Source: CAJPQU01 sp052170475 (GTDB taxonomy: Bacteria; Bacillota; Negativicutes; Selenomonadales; Selenomonadaceae). Taken from it: a stretch of DNA of 64,000 bases. Shown here in pieces: positions 16,559 to 25,163 of this stretch. Each line of letters opens with the position of its first letter. Within the stretch, counting starts at the first letter, position 1. The notes beneath the pieces were generated by a model, which had not been told where the DNA came from, did not search any database, and saw only the letters and a list, made by a program, of their open reading frames with translations. The stretch lies in assembly GCA_052170475.1 (NCBI GenBank), contig JBQNAL010000009.1, positions 1 through 64,000 on the forward strand, in the 5' to 3' direction. A program made the translations under genes and the position numbers.

Positions 16559-17182
16559 ATGATGAAATTGTTTTTAATCCGGCATGGGCAGACGGACTGG
16601 AATCGCTTGGGAAAATATCAAGGACAGGCGGATGTGCCGCTGTCGAAGGAAGGATTGCGGCAGGCGGAGCAGTTGGCGCAGCATTTTCCCGCCGATGCGT
16701 TAGACATCATATACACCAGTGATTTACAGCGCGCTTTGATGACGGCGGAGCGTTTAGCGGAGCGATTTTCCGCGCCGGTGAAGGCGGATAAAGCCTTGAG
16801 GGAACTGAATTTTGGCGATTGGGAGGGATTGACCTATCAGGAGATCGCCGCCAAATGGCCGCAGGAAGTAGCTCATCTTTTTGGTGCGCCGGAGAAGCTG
16901 AACATTCCAGGAGGAGAAACTTTCCTCGCGCTTCAGCAGCGTGCCATGGCGAAAATACACGAAATTCGTGCCGAAAACGAAGGGAAAACCGTGGCGGTCG
17001 TGGCGCATGGCGCCATTATCAAAGCGATTTTGACGGGGCTTTTACACATGCCAATCCATTACGTTTGGACATTGCGACAAGACAATACGGCGGTGAATAT
17101 CCTTCGATTTGATGAAGATTTTATGTCGGTAGAGCTTCTCAACGGATCCGCGCACCTTGACCGCCCGTCGTTAGGACTATGA
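16559..17182 (+). CDS. Histidine phosphatase family protein (phosphoglycerate mutase-like)
   Basis: A 207-aa member of the RHG histidine phosphatase superfamily. The catalytic motif LIRHGQTDWN lies at the N-terminus, with EGLRQAEQLA and a second histidine in VVAHGAIIKAIL. The size and motifs fit alpha-ribazole phosphatase (CobC) or a broad-specificity phosphatase, but no cobalamin gene is adjacent, so the substrate is open. ATG at 16559 or 16562 follows GGTGGGGG. Confidence 0.85.
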   Translation: MMKLFLIRHGQTDWNRLGKYQGQADVPLSKEGLRQAEQLAQHFPADALDIIYTSDLQRALMTAERLAERFSAPVKADKALRELNFGDWEGLTYQEIAAKWPQEVAHLFGAPEKLNIPGGETFLALQQRAMAKIHEIRAENEGKTVAVVAHGAIIKAILTGLLHMPIHYVWTLRQDNTAVNILRFDEDFMSVELLNGSAHLDRPSLGL

Positions 17183-17224
17183 GGATGTGCTGTCATGGGA
17201 TGGATGGAATGATATAGGGTTGGG

Positions 17225-18076
17225 GTGGAAATTTTGGACTTAACGTTGCTTGAATTATGCAAGACCGTCATTTTAGGGATCGTAGAAGGGCTGACGGAGT
17301 GGCTGCCCATCAGCAGCACGGGGCACATGATCTTGGTGGATGAGTTCATCACGCTCGACGTTTCTAAGGCGTTCATGGACATGTTTTTGGTGGTCATTCA
17401 ACTGGGTGCCATTTTAGCGGTCGTCGTGCTGCATTTTGAGCGTTTGAATCCGTTTTCCGCATGGAAGAGCCGACAGGAGAAGCGGCAGACGTTTGCGCTT
17501 TGGAAGAAAGTGATGTTGGCCTCGATGCCTGCCGCTGTGGTTGGGCTTTTGGCGAACAAGTACATGGAAGCGCATTTCATGAATGCGCCGGTAGTCGCCT
17601 TTACGCTCATCCTCTACGGGATTCTGTTCATCCTTGTGGAGAAGTACAATGCCAAGCGTACGCCTCGCGTGACGGATTTAGTGAAGTTGGATTACCGCAC
17701 GGCGCTCATCATCGGCGTATTCCAAGTGTTAGCCTTGGTGCCAGGGACGTCGCGTTCGGGCGCTACGATTTTAGGGGGGATCCTATTTGGCGCGTCTCGG
17801 CTCGTGGCGACGGAGTTTACCTTTTTCTTGGCGATTCCCGTGATGTTTGGCGCCAGTTTGCTGAAAATGGTAAAATTCGGCTGGTATTATTCGGGGGCGG
17901 AAGTTGCGATCCTCGTGGTCGGGCTGGGGACGGCGTTTATCGTCTCGATCCTCTCCATTAAATTTTTACTCCAATACATTAAGGCCAACGACTTTAAGGC
18001 CTTTGGCTGGTATCGGATCGCCTTGGGGGCGCTGGTCTTGGCCTATCTCTTTTTCGTCGGGGATCCGACGCAGTGA
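17225..18076 (+). CDS. uppP: Undecaprenyl-diphosphatase (BacA type)
   Basis: A 283-aa polytopic membrane enzyme that dephosphorylates undecaprenyl diphosphate to recycle the lipid carrier for cell-wall synthesis; overproduction gives bacitracin resistance. The two signature motifs are GIVEGLTEWLPISSTGHM near the N-terminus and PGTSRSGATI in the centre. About eight membrane segments can be counted. The start is taken as GTG 17225, but its ribosome site is poor and TTG 17234 is possible. pth follows 22 nt downstream. Confidence 0.94.
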   Translation: MEILDLTLLELCKTVILGIVEGLTEWLPISSTGHMILVDEFITLDVSKAFMDMFLVVIQLGAILAVVVLHFERLNPFSAWKSRQEKRQTFALWKKVMLASMPAAVVGLLANKYMEAHFMNAPVVAFTLILYGILFILVEKYNAKRTPRVTDLVKLDYRTALIIGVFQVLALVPGTSRSGATILGGILFGASRLVATEFTFFLAIPVMFGASLLKMVKFGWYYSGAEVAILVVGLGTAFIVSILSIKFLLQYIKANDFKAFGWYRIALGALVLAYLFFVGDPTQ

Positions 18077-18098
18077 GCTGGGAAGGGAGTGACAGAAC

Positions 18099-18725
18099 GT
18101 GAAACTCATTGCCGGCTTGGGCAATCCCGGGTCTGAATATGCGGCTACGAAACACAACGTGGGCTTTATGCTGGTGGACGCGCTGGCGAAAGAGACGGGG
18201 GCGGAAAATTGGAAGACGAAGCAGGACGCTTTGGTGGCGGAGACGCGGATCGGCGGGGAAAAGGTGCTGCTCGTGAAGCCCTTGACCTATATGAATGAAA
18301 GCGGACGCGCCATCGGAGCGCTTCTTTCATGGTATAAACTGCCGCCGCAAGATTTGATCGTCCTTCATGATGATATGGATATTCCCGTCGGGACGGTGCG
18401 CTTGCGCAAAAAAGGCAGCGCGGGGGGGCACAACGGGATGAAGTCTATCCTGTACCATGTGCAAGATGAGCATTTTCCGCGCGTACGCATCGGGATTGGC
18501 CGTCCGCCAGCGGGGTGGACGGTCATTCGCCATGTGCTGTCGCCTTTCTCTGAGGCAGATCGTCCTCGGATCGAGGAGGCGGTTCAAGGGCTTGTGCCGG
18601 CCGTGGTATGTATCGTGAAGGATGGAGTGGATTTGGCGATGAACCGATTCAACCCCGTCAAGAAAAAGAAAGCCTTGCCGCTGCCTGACGCTGCAGCGGA
18701 GGAGACGCACGGAGCGATTTCGTAG
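18099..18725 (+). CDS. pth: Peptidyl-tRNA hydrolase
   Basis: A 208-aa cytoplasmic esterase that frees tRNA from drop-off peptidyl-tRNA. It begins KLIAGLGNPGSEYAATKHNVGF, which holds the active-site Asn and catalytic His in the family pattern. LTYMNESGRA, LHDDMDIPVG and KGSAGGHNGMKS follow. GTG at 18099 follows AAGGGAG. The C-terminal tail (about 187-208) is a charged extension. Identity is certain. Confidence 0.95.
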   Translation: MKLIAGLGNPGSEYAATKHNVGFMLVDALAKETGAENWKTKQDALVAETRIGGEKVLLVKPLTYMNESGRAIGALLSWYKLPPQDLIVLHDDMDIPVGTVRLRKKGSAGGHNGMKSILYHVQDEHFPRVRIGIGRPPAGWTVIRHVLSPFSEADRPRIEEAVQGLVPAVVCIVKDGVDLAMNRFNPVKKKKALPLPDAAAEETHGAIS

Positions 18726-18754
18726 ACGTGTGGACAGAGAGAAGGAAAGAGCGG

Positions 18755-20008
18755 ATGGAAGAACGGGTTACCGCGCTCTATGCGGCCTCTTCTGGGGAAT
18801 TTTACGACGCTCCGGGCTTTGGGGCATTAGGTCGAAGCGGAGATGATTGGAGAGATCTCACCCCGAACGATCTCGTGCCGCTTCCCGAAGGGGCGGATTT
18901 AATGTTCCTGCCCCAGCGGCGGGCGGTTGGCCGGGATCGCGCGGGAAGAGCCGTTCCCCTGCCGGGGAGCGCGGTGTCGGCCATCTTGCCGGCGGGGTAC
19001 ACGCGCCTCTATCTTCCCGCTTTTCAGCGGGAGAAAAAAGCAGCCGCTTTGCCCCTCTATGGGTACACGGCGGTGGCGCTCTATCGGGATCGACTTTATG
19101 CGGCGGCGATTCGTACCGATGAGAATGATTTGTGGAATCCCAAATACTATAATACGCATGCGCTGAAAAGGTGTGTCCGCGAAACGATGGCGGCTTTGCC
19201 AAACAATCGTCTGGTCGATCATTTGGCTCACTGTGCGCTGACGTACCATTGCTGCACGGCGCAAAATTTGTTTTACCATCGTTGGGAAGCGGGGATTCCG
19301 GCTTCGCCCGCTTGTAATGCGAACTGTTTGGGGTGCATTTCCCTGCAGCCCGCAGAGTGCTGTCCGTCCCCCCAAGAGCGAATCAAATTTGCCCCTACGG
19401 CAGAGGAGATGGCCGCCATTGGGACGTATCATTTGTCTACTGCCCCAAAAGCGATCGTGAGCTTTGGGCAGGGGTGCGAGGGGGAACCGTCGCTCGCGGC
19501 GGAGACGATTGCGGAAAGTATCCGTCGTATGCGTGCCAAAACGACAGCGGGACAGATCAATATGAACTCCAACGCCGGCTATACGGCGGGGATCAAAAAG
19601 ATCGTCGATGCCGGGCTGGATTCCTTGCGGGTGAGCATGATCAGCGCCGACAGCGCCAATTACGCATCGTACTATCGCGCACAGTATGCTTTGGAGGAGG
19701 TGAAGGCTTCCATCCGTTACGCGCTGGAAAATAAGGTATACGTCTCCCTCAATCTTTTGTATTTTCCCGGCTTCAATGATCGGATGGACGAAGCGGCTGC
19801 TTGGCGCTCTTTTTTGCGGGAGCTTCCTGTGCAGATGATTCAGGTTCGCAATTTGAATTTGGATCCTGATGTTTTTTGGGGGATTGTTTCTCGTTCGGCG
19901 GAACCATCTTTGGGGATGAAGCGATTTCTTCGCTTCCTGCAGGAGACCGATCCCCGTTTGGTGCTCGGCAGTTTCAGCCATTATCGGGGAAATAATATTT
20001 TAGAATAA
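18755..20008 (+). CDS. Radical SAM protein of unknown function
   Basis: A 417-aa protein with the cluster motif CNANCLGC near residue 187, followed by a Cys-containing stretch (ECCPSP). SFGQGCEGEPSLAAETI, GQINMNSNAGY and SLRVSMISAD are typical of the SAM-binding barrel. The N-terminal 180 residues do not match a domain I can name. ATG at 18755 follows AAGGAAAG; the frame could open at GTG 18728. The substrate is unknown. The gene ends 73 nt before cheR, without a clear terminator. Confidence 0.8.
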   Translation: MEERVTALYAASSGEFYDAPGFGALGRSGDDWRDLTPNDLVPLPEGADLMFLPQRRAVGRDRAGRAVPLPGSAVSAILPAGYTRLYLPAFQREKKAAALPLYGYTAVALYRDRLYAAAIRTDENDLWNPKYYNTHALKRCVRETMAALPNNRLVDHLAHCALTYHCCTAQNLFYHRWEAGIPASPACNANCLGCISLQPAECCPSPQERIKFAPTAEEMAAIGTYHLSTAPKAIVSFGQGCEGEPSLAAETIAESIRRMRAKTTAGQINMNSNAGYTAGIKKIVDAGLDSLRVSMISADSANYASYYRAQYALEEVKASIRYALENKVYVSLNLLYFPGFNDRMDEAAAWRSFLRELPVQMIQVRNLNLDPDVFWGIVSRSAEPSLGMKRFLRFLQETDPRLVLGSFSHYRGNNILE

Positions 20009-20081
20009 AAAGGGATTTTCGGGTTGGAAGTGGAATACTGTTTCGAGGAAAATTATCACCATGTTGAGAGGAGTATGGGGT

Positions 20082-20864
20082 ATGGACGAAAAGGATTGGG
20101 CGGAGTTTAAGCGGAAGTTGAAGAGTAAGACTGAAATAGATCTTGATTTATATAAAGAACCACAAATGAAACGCCGCATTGGAAATTTGGTCACTCGCAG
20201 CAGCGCGAAGACATTCGTGGAATATTTCGATATGGTGGCAAAGGATAAGGATGAGTTTGCCGCTTTCATTGAGTACCTCACGATTAACGTTTCCGAGTTC
20301 TACCGCACGCCAGATAAATTCGCGAAATTGGAGACGGATGTCATCCCCGACCTCTTGAAGCGCGCGCCGAAGCTCAACATCTGGAGTGCGGGCTGTTCCA
20401 TTGGGGCAGAGCCGTATTCCCTGTCCATGATCATGAAGGAGATGACGCCGGGGAAACGTCATCGGATCTTGGCGACGGATTTGGACATTGAGATATTGGC
20501 AAAGGCGAAAAAAGGCATCTACCTGGAAAATGAGATCAAGAGCCTTTCCGCGGAGCGGCGGCAGAAGTATTTCGATAAGGTCGGAGACGACAAGTACGCC
20601 GTCAAAGAGGACATCAAGAGCTGCATCGAGTTTAAGCGTCATAACCTCCTCAAAGATCCCTTTGAGAAGGATTTTGATTTGATTTTGTGCCGCAACGTGG
20701 TCATTTACTTTACCGAAGAAGCGAAGGATCAGCTCTACACGCGCTTTTTCGAGGCGCTTAAGCCGGGCGGCATTTTGTTCGTGGGGGCGACGGAAGCGAT
20801 TTTGAATTTCCGCAAAATGGGGTATACCAGCTATCAGCCCTTTTTCTATCAACGGCCTTTCTGA
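20082..20864 (+). CDS. cheR: CheR chemotaxis protein methyltransferase
   Basis: A 260-aa SAM-dependent enzyme that methylates glutamates of chemoreceptors. The N-terminal CheR helical domain (about 1-75) has NVSEFYRTPDKF. The catalytic domain has the SAM motif IWSAGCSIGAEPYS and LILCRNVVIYF. ATG at 20082 follows GAGAGGAG. No other chemotaxis gene (cheB, cheA, mcp) is nearby, so it is an orphan in position. All main motifs look intact. Confidence 0.92.
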   Translation: MDEKDWAEFKRKLKSKTEIDLDLYKEPQMKRRIGNLVTRSSAKTFVEYFDMVAKDKDEFAAFIEYLTINVSEFYRTPDKFAKLETDVIPDLLKRAPKLNIWSAGCSIGAEPYSLSMIMKEMTPGKRHRILATDLDIEILAKAKKGIYLENEIKSLSAERRQKYFDKVGDDKYAVKEDIKSCIEFKRHNLLKDPFEKDFDLILCRNVVIYFTEEAKDQLYTRFFEALKPGGILFVGATEAILNFRKMGYTSYQPFFYQRPF

Positions 20865-20930
20865 TGAGCCGACGGAGTCGTCGTTGTCTTCTGCGGCTCC
20901 CATAGGTTCCTGATAAGGCGGTGGTCGGTG

Positions 20931-21902
20931 ATGTACGCAAACCCATCCATGGAACAGATCGCCCCCGAGGCGCTTCGCGCCGTTCAGTTGACGCGATTGA
21001 AGAAAGTGCTCTCTTGGGCGCGAGAGAAAAGCCCTTTTTATCAAAACAAATTCCGCGCGTGCCATGTCGAGGAGATCGAGATCGCTTCCTTGGAGGAGAT
21101 CGAGCGGCTTCCCTTTACCACGTTGGAGGAATTGCAGCAGCTCCCCGCCGCCGATTTTTTGACGTTGCCTTACAGCAGTCTCGTTCGGATCAGCTTGTGG
21201 GAGCATCCCCATCATATGATCCGCATGTATACGGCAGGCGATGTGGCGGTGCATGTGGAGATGATGGCGCGTGTCCTGACAGCGGCCGGCGTTCATCGCG
21301 CTTCGGTGGTCGGGATTTTGGGCGACATGGCGGACAGCGGTCTTATGGATGCGCAATATGCCTTGGAACTTTTGGGCGCGGCCGCCATTCCCCTCAGCAC
21401 GGAATACGAACGGGTGATCCGCTTGCTGGACGAGGTGGGGATCGATACGATCATCGGCTCGTCGCGGCGGGTTCTTCGCTTGCTCGTGCAGGCACAGGCG
21501 GCGGGGCGGGACATCGCGGAGTATCCGGTGGGAAAGATCCTGTGTTTGAGTGAGACGCTCAATACACCGCTCAAGAACCACATCGAAAAACGGACGAATA
21601 CGCGGGTCTACAATCTTTTTTCCTCGGCGGAATTCGGTTGTTTTGGGATGCTGTATCCTTGCAGTGCCCACGCTGGTCAGCATTTGCAGGAGGATTATTT
21701 CTATCCGGAAATTGTGGCCTTTGGTGGGAACGAAGTGGTTCGGGAGCCGGGGCGGATGGGGGAACTGGTGGTGACGACCTTGGCGGCGGAAGCCATGCCG
21801 ATCATTCGCGGCCGCACAGGACAGACCGTCATGCGGGAAGTTGAGCCATGTCCCTGCGGACGCACACTATTACGATTGACAACGCCATTAGGATCCATCT
21901 AA
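20931..21902 (+). CDS. Degenerate phenylacetate-CoA ligase (PaaK)-like protein
   Basis: A 323-aa protein clearly related to PaaK-type adenylating enzymes: YQNKF near the N-terminus, EDYFYPEI, GELVVTTLAAEAMPIIRGRTG and CPCGRT near the C-terminus. Family members are about 430 aa. Where the ATP loop SSGTTGKPT would be expected, the sequence runs HHMIRMYTAGDVAVHVEMM without it. The usual RTGD is RTGQ. The protein stops right after CPCGRTLLRL, so the C-terminal lid domain is absent, and its stop codon lies inside a terminator stem. It is probably not an active ligase. Start ATG 20931, or GTG 20928. Confidence 0.75.
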   Translation: MYANPSMEQIAPEALRAVQLTRLKKVLSWAREKSPFYQNKFRACHVEEIEIASLEEIERLPFTTLEELQQLPAADFLTLPYSSLVRISLWEHPHHMIRMYTAGDVAVHVEMMARVLTAAGVHRASVVGILGDMADSGLMDAQYALELLGAAAIPLSTEYERVIRLLDEVGIDTIIGSSRRVLRLLVQAQAAGRDIAEYPVGKILCLSETLNTPLKNHIEKRTNTRVYNLFSSAEFGCFGMLYPCSAHAGQHLQEDYFYPEIVAFGGNEVVREPGRMGELVVTTLAAEAMPIIRGRTGQTVMREVEPCPCGRTLLRLTTPLGSI

Positions 21903-21918
21903 TGGCTTGTTTTCTTTT
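21884..21918 (+). terminator. Intrinsic terminator overlapping the end of the PaaK-like gene
   Basis: GCCATTAG at 21884-21891 pairs perfectly with CTAATGGC at 21899-21906 around a 7-nt loop. TTGTTTTCTTTT follows. The TAA stop of the upstream gene (21900-21902) is inside the stem. Confidence 0.8.
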
Positions 21919-21947
21919 ATTGAACAGGAAAGGGCTGGACGGAAGAC

Positions 21948-23600
21948 ATGCGAAGCGATATTGTTAAAAAAGGACCTACCCGGTGTGCGCATCGTTCGCT
22001 GTTTCATGCCATGGGGTATGGTGCAGAAGATTTAGCGAAACCTTTAATTGGTGTCTGCAATTCTTTTAATGAGGTGATTCCGGGACACATTCATCTGCGG
22101 GAGATAGCGGCGGCAGCGAAATTGGGCGTCGCCGCCGCCGGGGGAACGCCCCTCGAATTTCCCGCCATTGGCGTATGCGATGGCATTGCGATGGGGCATA
22201 CGGGGATGAAATACTCTTTGGCCAGTCGGGAACTCATCGCAGATTCCATCGAGGCTGTGGCCATGGCATCCGGATTTGACGGATTAGTTTTGATTCCGAA
22301 CTGTGACAAAGTGGTACCAGGGATGTTGATGGCCGCGGCGCGCCTCAACATCCCCAGCATCGTGGTCAGCGGAGGCCCCATGCTAGCGGGGCGCTACCAC
22401 GGGCGAGACATTAGCGTCAGTCAATCCTTTGAGGCGGCGGGGAAGTTTGCGGCGGGGGAGATAGACGAGTCAGAAATGGCGTTCCTAGAGGAGGCGGCAT
22501 GTCCGAGCTGCGGTTCCTGCGCCGGGCTGTTTACCGCCAATACGATGAATGTACTGACGGAAGTATTGGGCATGGGTCTTCCAGGGAACGGCACCATTCC
22601 GGCGGCTTATTCGGGCGCTCGGCGGCTCTTGGCGAAGCGTGCCGGTGAGATTGTGCTGGAATTGGTCAAAAATGAAGTCAAACCCAGAGACATCCTGACG
22701 CGAGAAGCCTTTGAAAATGCCATGACCGTCGATATGGCCATCGGCGGATCCTCCAATACCGTCCTGCACTTGACGGCCATCGCACACGAGGCGGGGCTGG
22801 ACATTCCGTTGCCGCTCTTCGATGAGATCAGTCGCCGCACGCCTTATATTACAAAACTTAGCCCCGGTGGGACACATCACATGCAGGATCTGAACGAAGC
22901 CGGCGGTGTTTTGGCCGTGATGGGGGAGTTGGCGAAGAAGGATCTCCTGCACTTGGACGCGCTGACGGTGACGGGGACGGTGGCGTCGCGTCTGCGTGGA
23001 GCGAAGATTTTACGCCCCGATGTCATTCGCACCGTCGAAGATCCCTACCGATTCGAGGGGGGCATCGCGATTTTGCAGGGCAATCTCTGCCCGGAGTACG
23101 CTGTGGTGAAAGCCTCGGCCGTCAAAGAGGATATGCTGGTCTATCAGGGGACAGCGAAGTGCTTCAATTCTGAGGAAGCTGGGGTAAAGGCCATCATGGA
23201 GGGGCAGATTCACGATGGCGATGTGGTGGTCATTCGCTATGAAGGCCCTAAAGGCGGGCCGGGGATGCAGGAAATGCTCAATCCAACAGCGGTGATCACG
23301 GGAATGAACCTCAAGGTGGGGCTGATCACCGACGGCCGATTCAGCGGAGCCAGCCAAGGCGCCTGTATCGGTCATGTGTCCCCGGAAGCCATGGAAGGGG
23401 GGCCGATTGCGCTCATTGAAGATGGGGATTTGATTACGATTGATATTCCGAATCGCAAACTGCAATTAGAGGTCAGTGCGGAGGAACTGGCGCGGCGCAA
23501 GGCGGTTTGGCGGCAGCCGGAACCGAAGATTACGAGGGGGTATTTGGCTCGCTACGCGAAGCTCACGACCTCGGCGTCTACCGGCGCGGTGCTGCGCTGA
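21948..23600 (+). CDS. ilvD: Dihydroxy-acid dehydratase
   Basis: A 550-aa Fe-S dehydratase making the 2-keto acids of valine and isoleucine synthesis. Cluster cysteines are seen in NCDKVVPG and CPSCGSCAGLFTANTM. GLPGNGTIPA, GGSSNTVLHLTAIAHE and TDGRFSGAS are family signatures. ATG at 21948 follows GGAAG. It is separated from ilvC and leuCDB (51-55 kb) by 28 kb, so branched-chain synthesis is split into at least two loci here. Confidence 0.97.
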   Translation: MRSDIVKKGPTRCAHRSLFHAMGYGAEDLAKPLIGVCNSFNEVIPGHIHLREIAAAAKLGVAAAGGTPLEFPAIGVCDGIAMGHTGMKYSLASRELIADSIEAVAMASGFDGLVLIPNCDKVVPGMLMAAARLNIPSIVVSGGPMLAGRYHGRDISVSQSFEAAGKFAAGEIDESEMAFLEEAACPSCGSCAGLFTANTMNVLTEVLGMGLPGNGTIPAAYSGARRLLAKRAGEIVLELVKNEVKPRDILTREAFENAMTVDMAIGGSSNTVLHLTAIAHEAGLDIPLPLFDEISRRTPYITKLSPGGTHHMQDLNEAGGVLAVMGELAKKDLLHLDALTVTGTVASRLRGAKILRPDVIRTVEDPYRFEGGIAILQGNLCPEYAVVKASAVKEDMLVYQGTAKCFNSEEAGVKAIMEGQIHDGDVVVIRYEGPKGGPGMQEMLNPTAVITGMNLKVGLITDGRFSGASQGACIGHVSPEAMEGGPIALIEDGDLITIDIPNRKLQLEVSAEELARRKAVWRQPEPKITRGYLARYAKLTTSASTGAVLR

Positions 23601-23664
23601 ACGAGAGAGATTCAACGCATGGCAATGCGTTTGTACAGGTAAGAAAGCGACAGGGGGCTTCCCT

Positions 23665-24147
23665 TTGCACATTGTTTTGATTGAGCCGGAAATTCCCGGC
23701 AACACGGGAAATATCGCCCGCCTCTGCGCGGCCACGGGAATGAAGCTGCACCTCATTCGCCCCTTGGGGTTTTCCGTCGAAGATAAATATTTGAAGCGCG
23801 CGGGGCTTGATTATTGGCATTTAGTGGATATTACCTACCATGACAGCTTTGGGGCGCTTTGGGCAGCGTACCGAGACAAACCGTTTTATTTTTTCTCTAC
23901 GAAAGCCCCCCGCGCTTATACCGAAGCGCAGTTTACGCACGAAGATTTTTTAGTCTTTGGCAAGGAAACGGCGGGCATCCCGGAAGACCTTTTGAAAACA
24001 CATTGGGATGCGTGTTTGCGCATTCCCATGATGTGCGCATCCCGCTCTTTGAATCTGTCCAACGCGGTGGCGGTAGCGTCCTATGAAGCGTTGCGCCAGA
24101 CGGGATTTGAAGGGCTTAAGGGACAGGGATTGGAGTATTTAGGGTGA
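23665..24147 (+). CDS. trmL: tRNA (cytidine/uridine-2'-O)-methyltransferase TrmL
   Basis: A 160-aa SPOUT-class methyltransferase for the 2'-O of the wobble nucleotide 34 in tRNA-Leu. From TTG 23665 the protein begins HIVLIEPEIPGNTGNIARLC, the normal N-terminus of the family. The SPOUT knot has VFGKETAGIPEDLL and SLNLSNAVAVASYEALRQ. The open frame runs far upstream into ilvD, but that part has no homology; the TTG with AGGGGGC just upstream is the only sensible start. It overlaps murB by 4 nt. Confidence 0.92.
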   Translation: MHIVLIEPEIPGNTGNIARLCAATGMKLHLIRPLGFSVEDKYLKRAGLDYWHLVDITYHDSFGALWAAYRDKPFYFFSTKAPRAYTEAQFTHEDFLVFGKETAGIPEDLLKTHWDACLRIPMMCASRSLNLSNAVAVASYEALRQTGFEGLKGQGLEYLG

Positions 24148-25070
24148 ATACGAGAGCGGCGTACCAAGCGTTTTTAGAGGAACTGGCCTTCACTTTTCCT
24201 TCGGATCGTATCCTGCAAAACGAGCCGATGAGAAAGCACACGACCTTTCGCGTGGGTGGATTGGCGGATTGTCTCCTCTATCCGGCGACGACGGCAGAGG
24301 TGCAGCGCATTTTATCTTTGACAAAGCGCTATGCCTTGCCCTTGACGATCTTGGGGAACGGTTCCAATGTTTTGGTGCGGGATAAGGGGATCCGTGGCAT
24401 CGTCATGGTCTTTGGCCAACCGGCGGCCTACATAGAGCGAGAGGGGACGTGCCTTCTCTTGGGGGCGGGGACACTTCTTCGTGCGGCGGCGCAGTATGCG
24501 GCGGATCACGGGCTTACCGGCTTGGAGTTTGCTGCCGGGATTCCGGGCAGCGTCGGGGGGGCGGTCTTCATGAACGCCGGTGCTTACGACGGCGAGATGA
24601 AGAATGTCGTTTCCTCTATTGAGGCCATCGACGAGGCAGGGGGCGTGGTAACGTATCGCGGGGACGAGGCAGGCTTTGGTTATCGAACCAGTGTGTTTCA
24701 GAAAAATGGGCATATCATTCGCCAAATTGCGGTGACCCTCACGGCAGGGGATACAGCGGCCATTCGTCAAAAAATGGCGGAGTTTAACGAGCGACGGCGA
24801 AAAAAACAGCCGTTGGAATATCCAAGCGCGGGCAGTACCTTTAAGCGGCCAACGGGATATTTTGCCGGAACCCTCATTGAGGAGGCGGGGCTGAAAGGCT
24901 TGTCGGTAGGAGACGCGCAGGTGTCGGAAAAACACGCCGGGTTTATTCTCAATCGCGGACATGCCACCGCAGAGGACGTGCTGACACTGATCGCAGAAGT
25001 ACAGCGGCGCGTTTTTTTGGCTCGTGGTGTCGAGCTGATCCCGGAAGTCCGGGTCATTGGTGAAGCTTGA
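24144..25070 (+). CDS. murB: UDP-N-acetylenolpyruvoylglucosamine reductase
   Basis: A 308-aa FAD enzyme that reduces the enolpyruvyl group to form UDP-MurNAc for peptidoglycan. FAD-binding motifs include LGNGSNVLVRDKGIRG and EFAAGIPGSVGGAVFMNAGAY. The catalytic segment PSAGSTFKRP and ISEKHAGF-like VSEKHAGFILN put it in the type II group. GTG 24144 shares GTGA with the trmL stop, indicating coupled translation. Confidence 0.95.
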   Translation: MNTRAAYQAFLEELAFTFPSDRILQNEPMRKHTTFRVGGLADCLLYPATTAEVQRILSLTKRYALPLTILGNGSNVLVRDKGIRGIVMVFGQPAAYIEREGTCLLLGAGTLLRAAAQYAADHGLTGLEFAAGIPGSVGGAVFMNAGAYDGEMKNVVSSIEAIDEAGGVVTYRGDEAGFGYRTSVFQKNGHIIRQIAVTLTAGDTAAIRQKMAEFNERRRKKQPLEYPSAGSTFKRPTGYFAGTLIEEAGLKGLSVGDAQVSEKHAGFILNRGHATAEDVLTLIAEVQRRVFLARGVELIPEVRVIGEA

Positions 25071-25077
25071 TCACTAG

Positions 25078-25107
25078 GCATTCAGAGTATATGCGAATGC
25101 AGCATTT
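25078..25107 (+). terminator. Weak candidate terminator after murB
   Basis: GCATTC at 25078-25083 can pair with GAATGC at 25095-25100 across an 11-nt loop, followed by AGCATTTTTC. The stem is only 6 bp. Confidence 0.3.
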
Positions 25108-25163
25108 TTCTGTTACATAGCGGGGCTACTGTGCCATCACCTTGAGAGGAGCGTGCGGAAAGT

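Noticed and set aside
20148..21683. 511-codon minus-strand frame opposite cheR and the PaaK-like gene
   Set aside because: It spans two well-supported + strand genes in antisense. The translation is His/Arg-rich with no domain, a usual shadow in GC-rich coding DNA.
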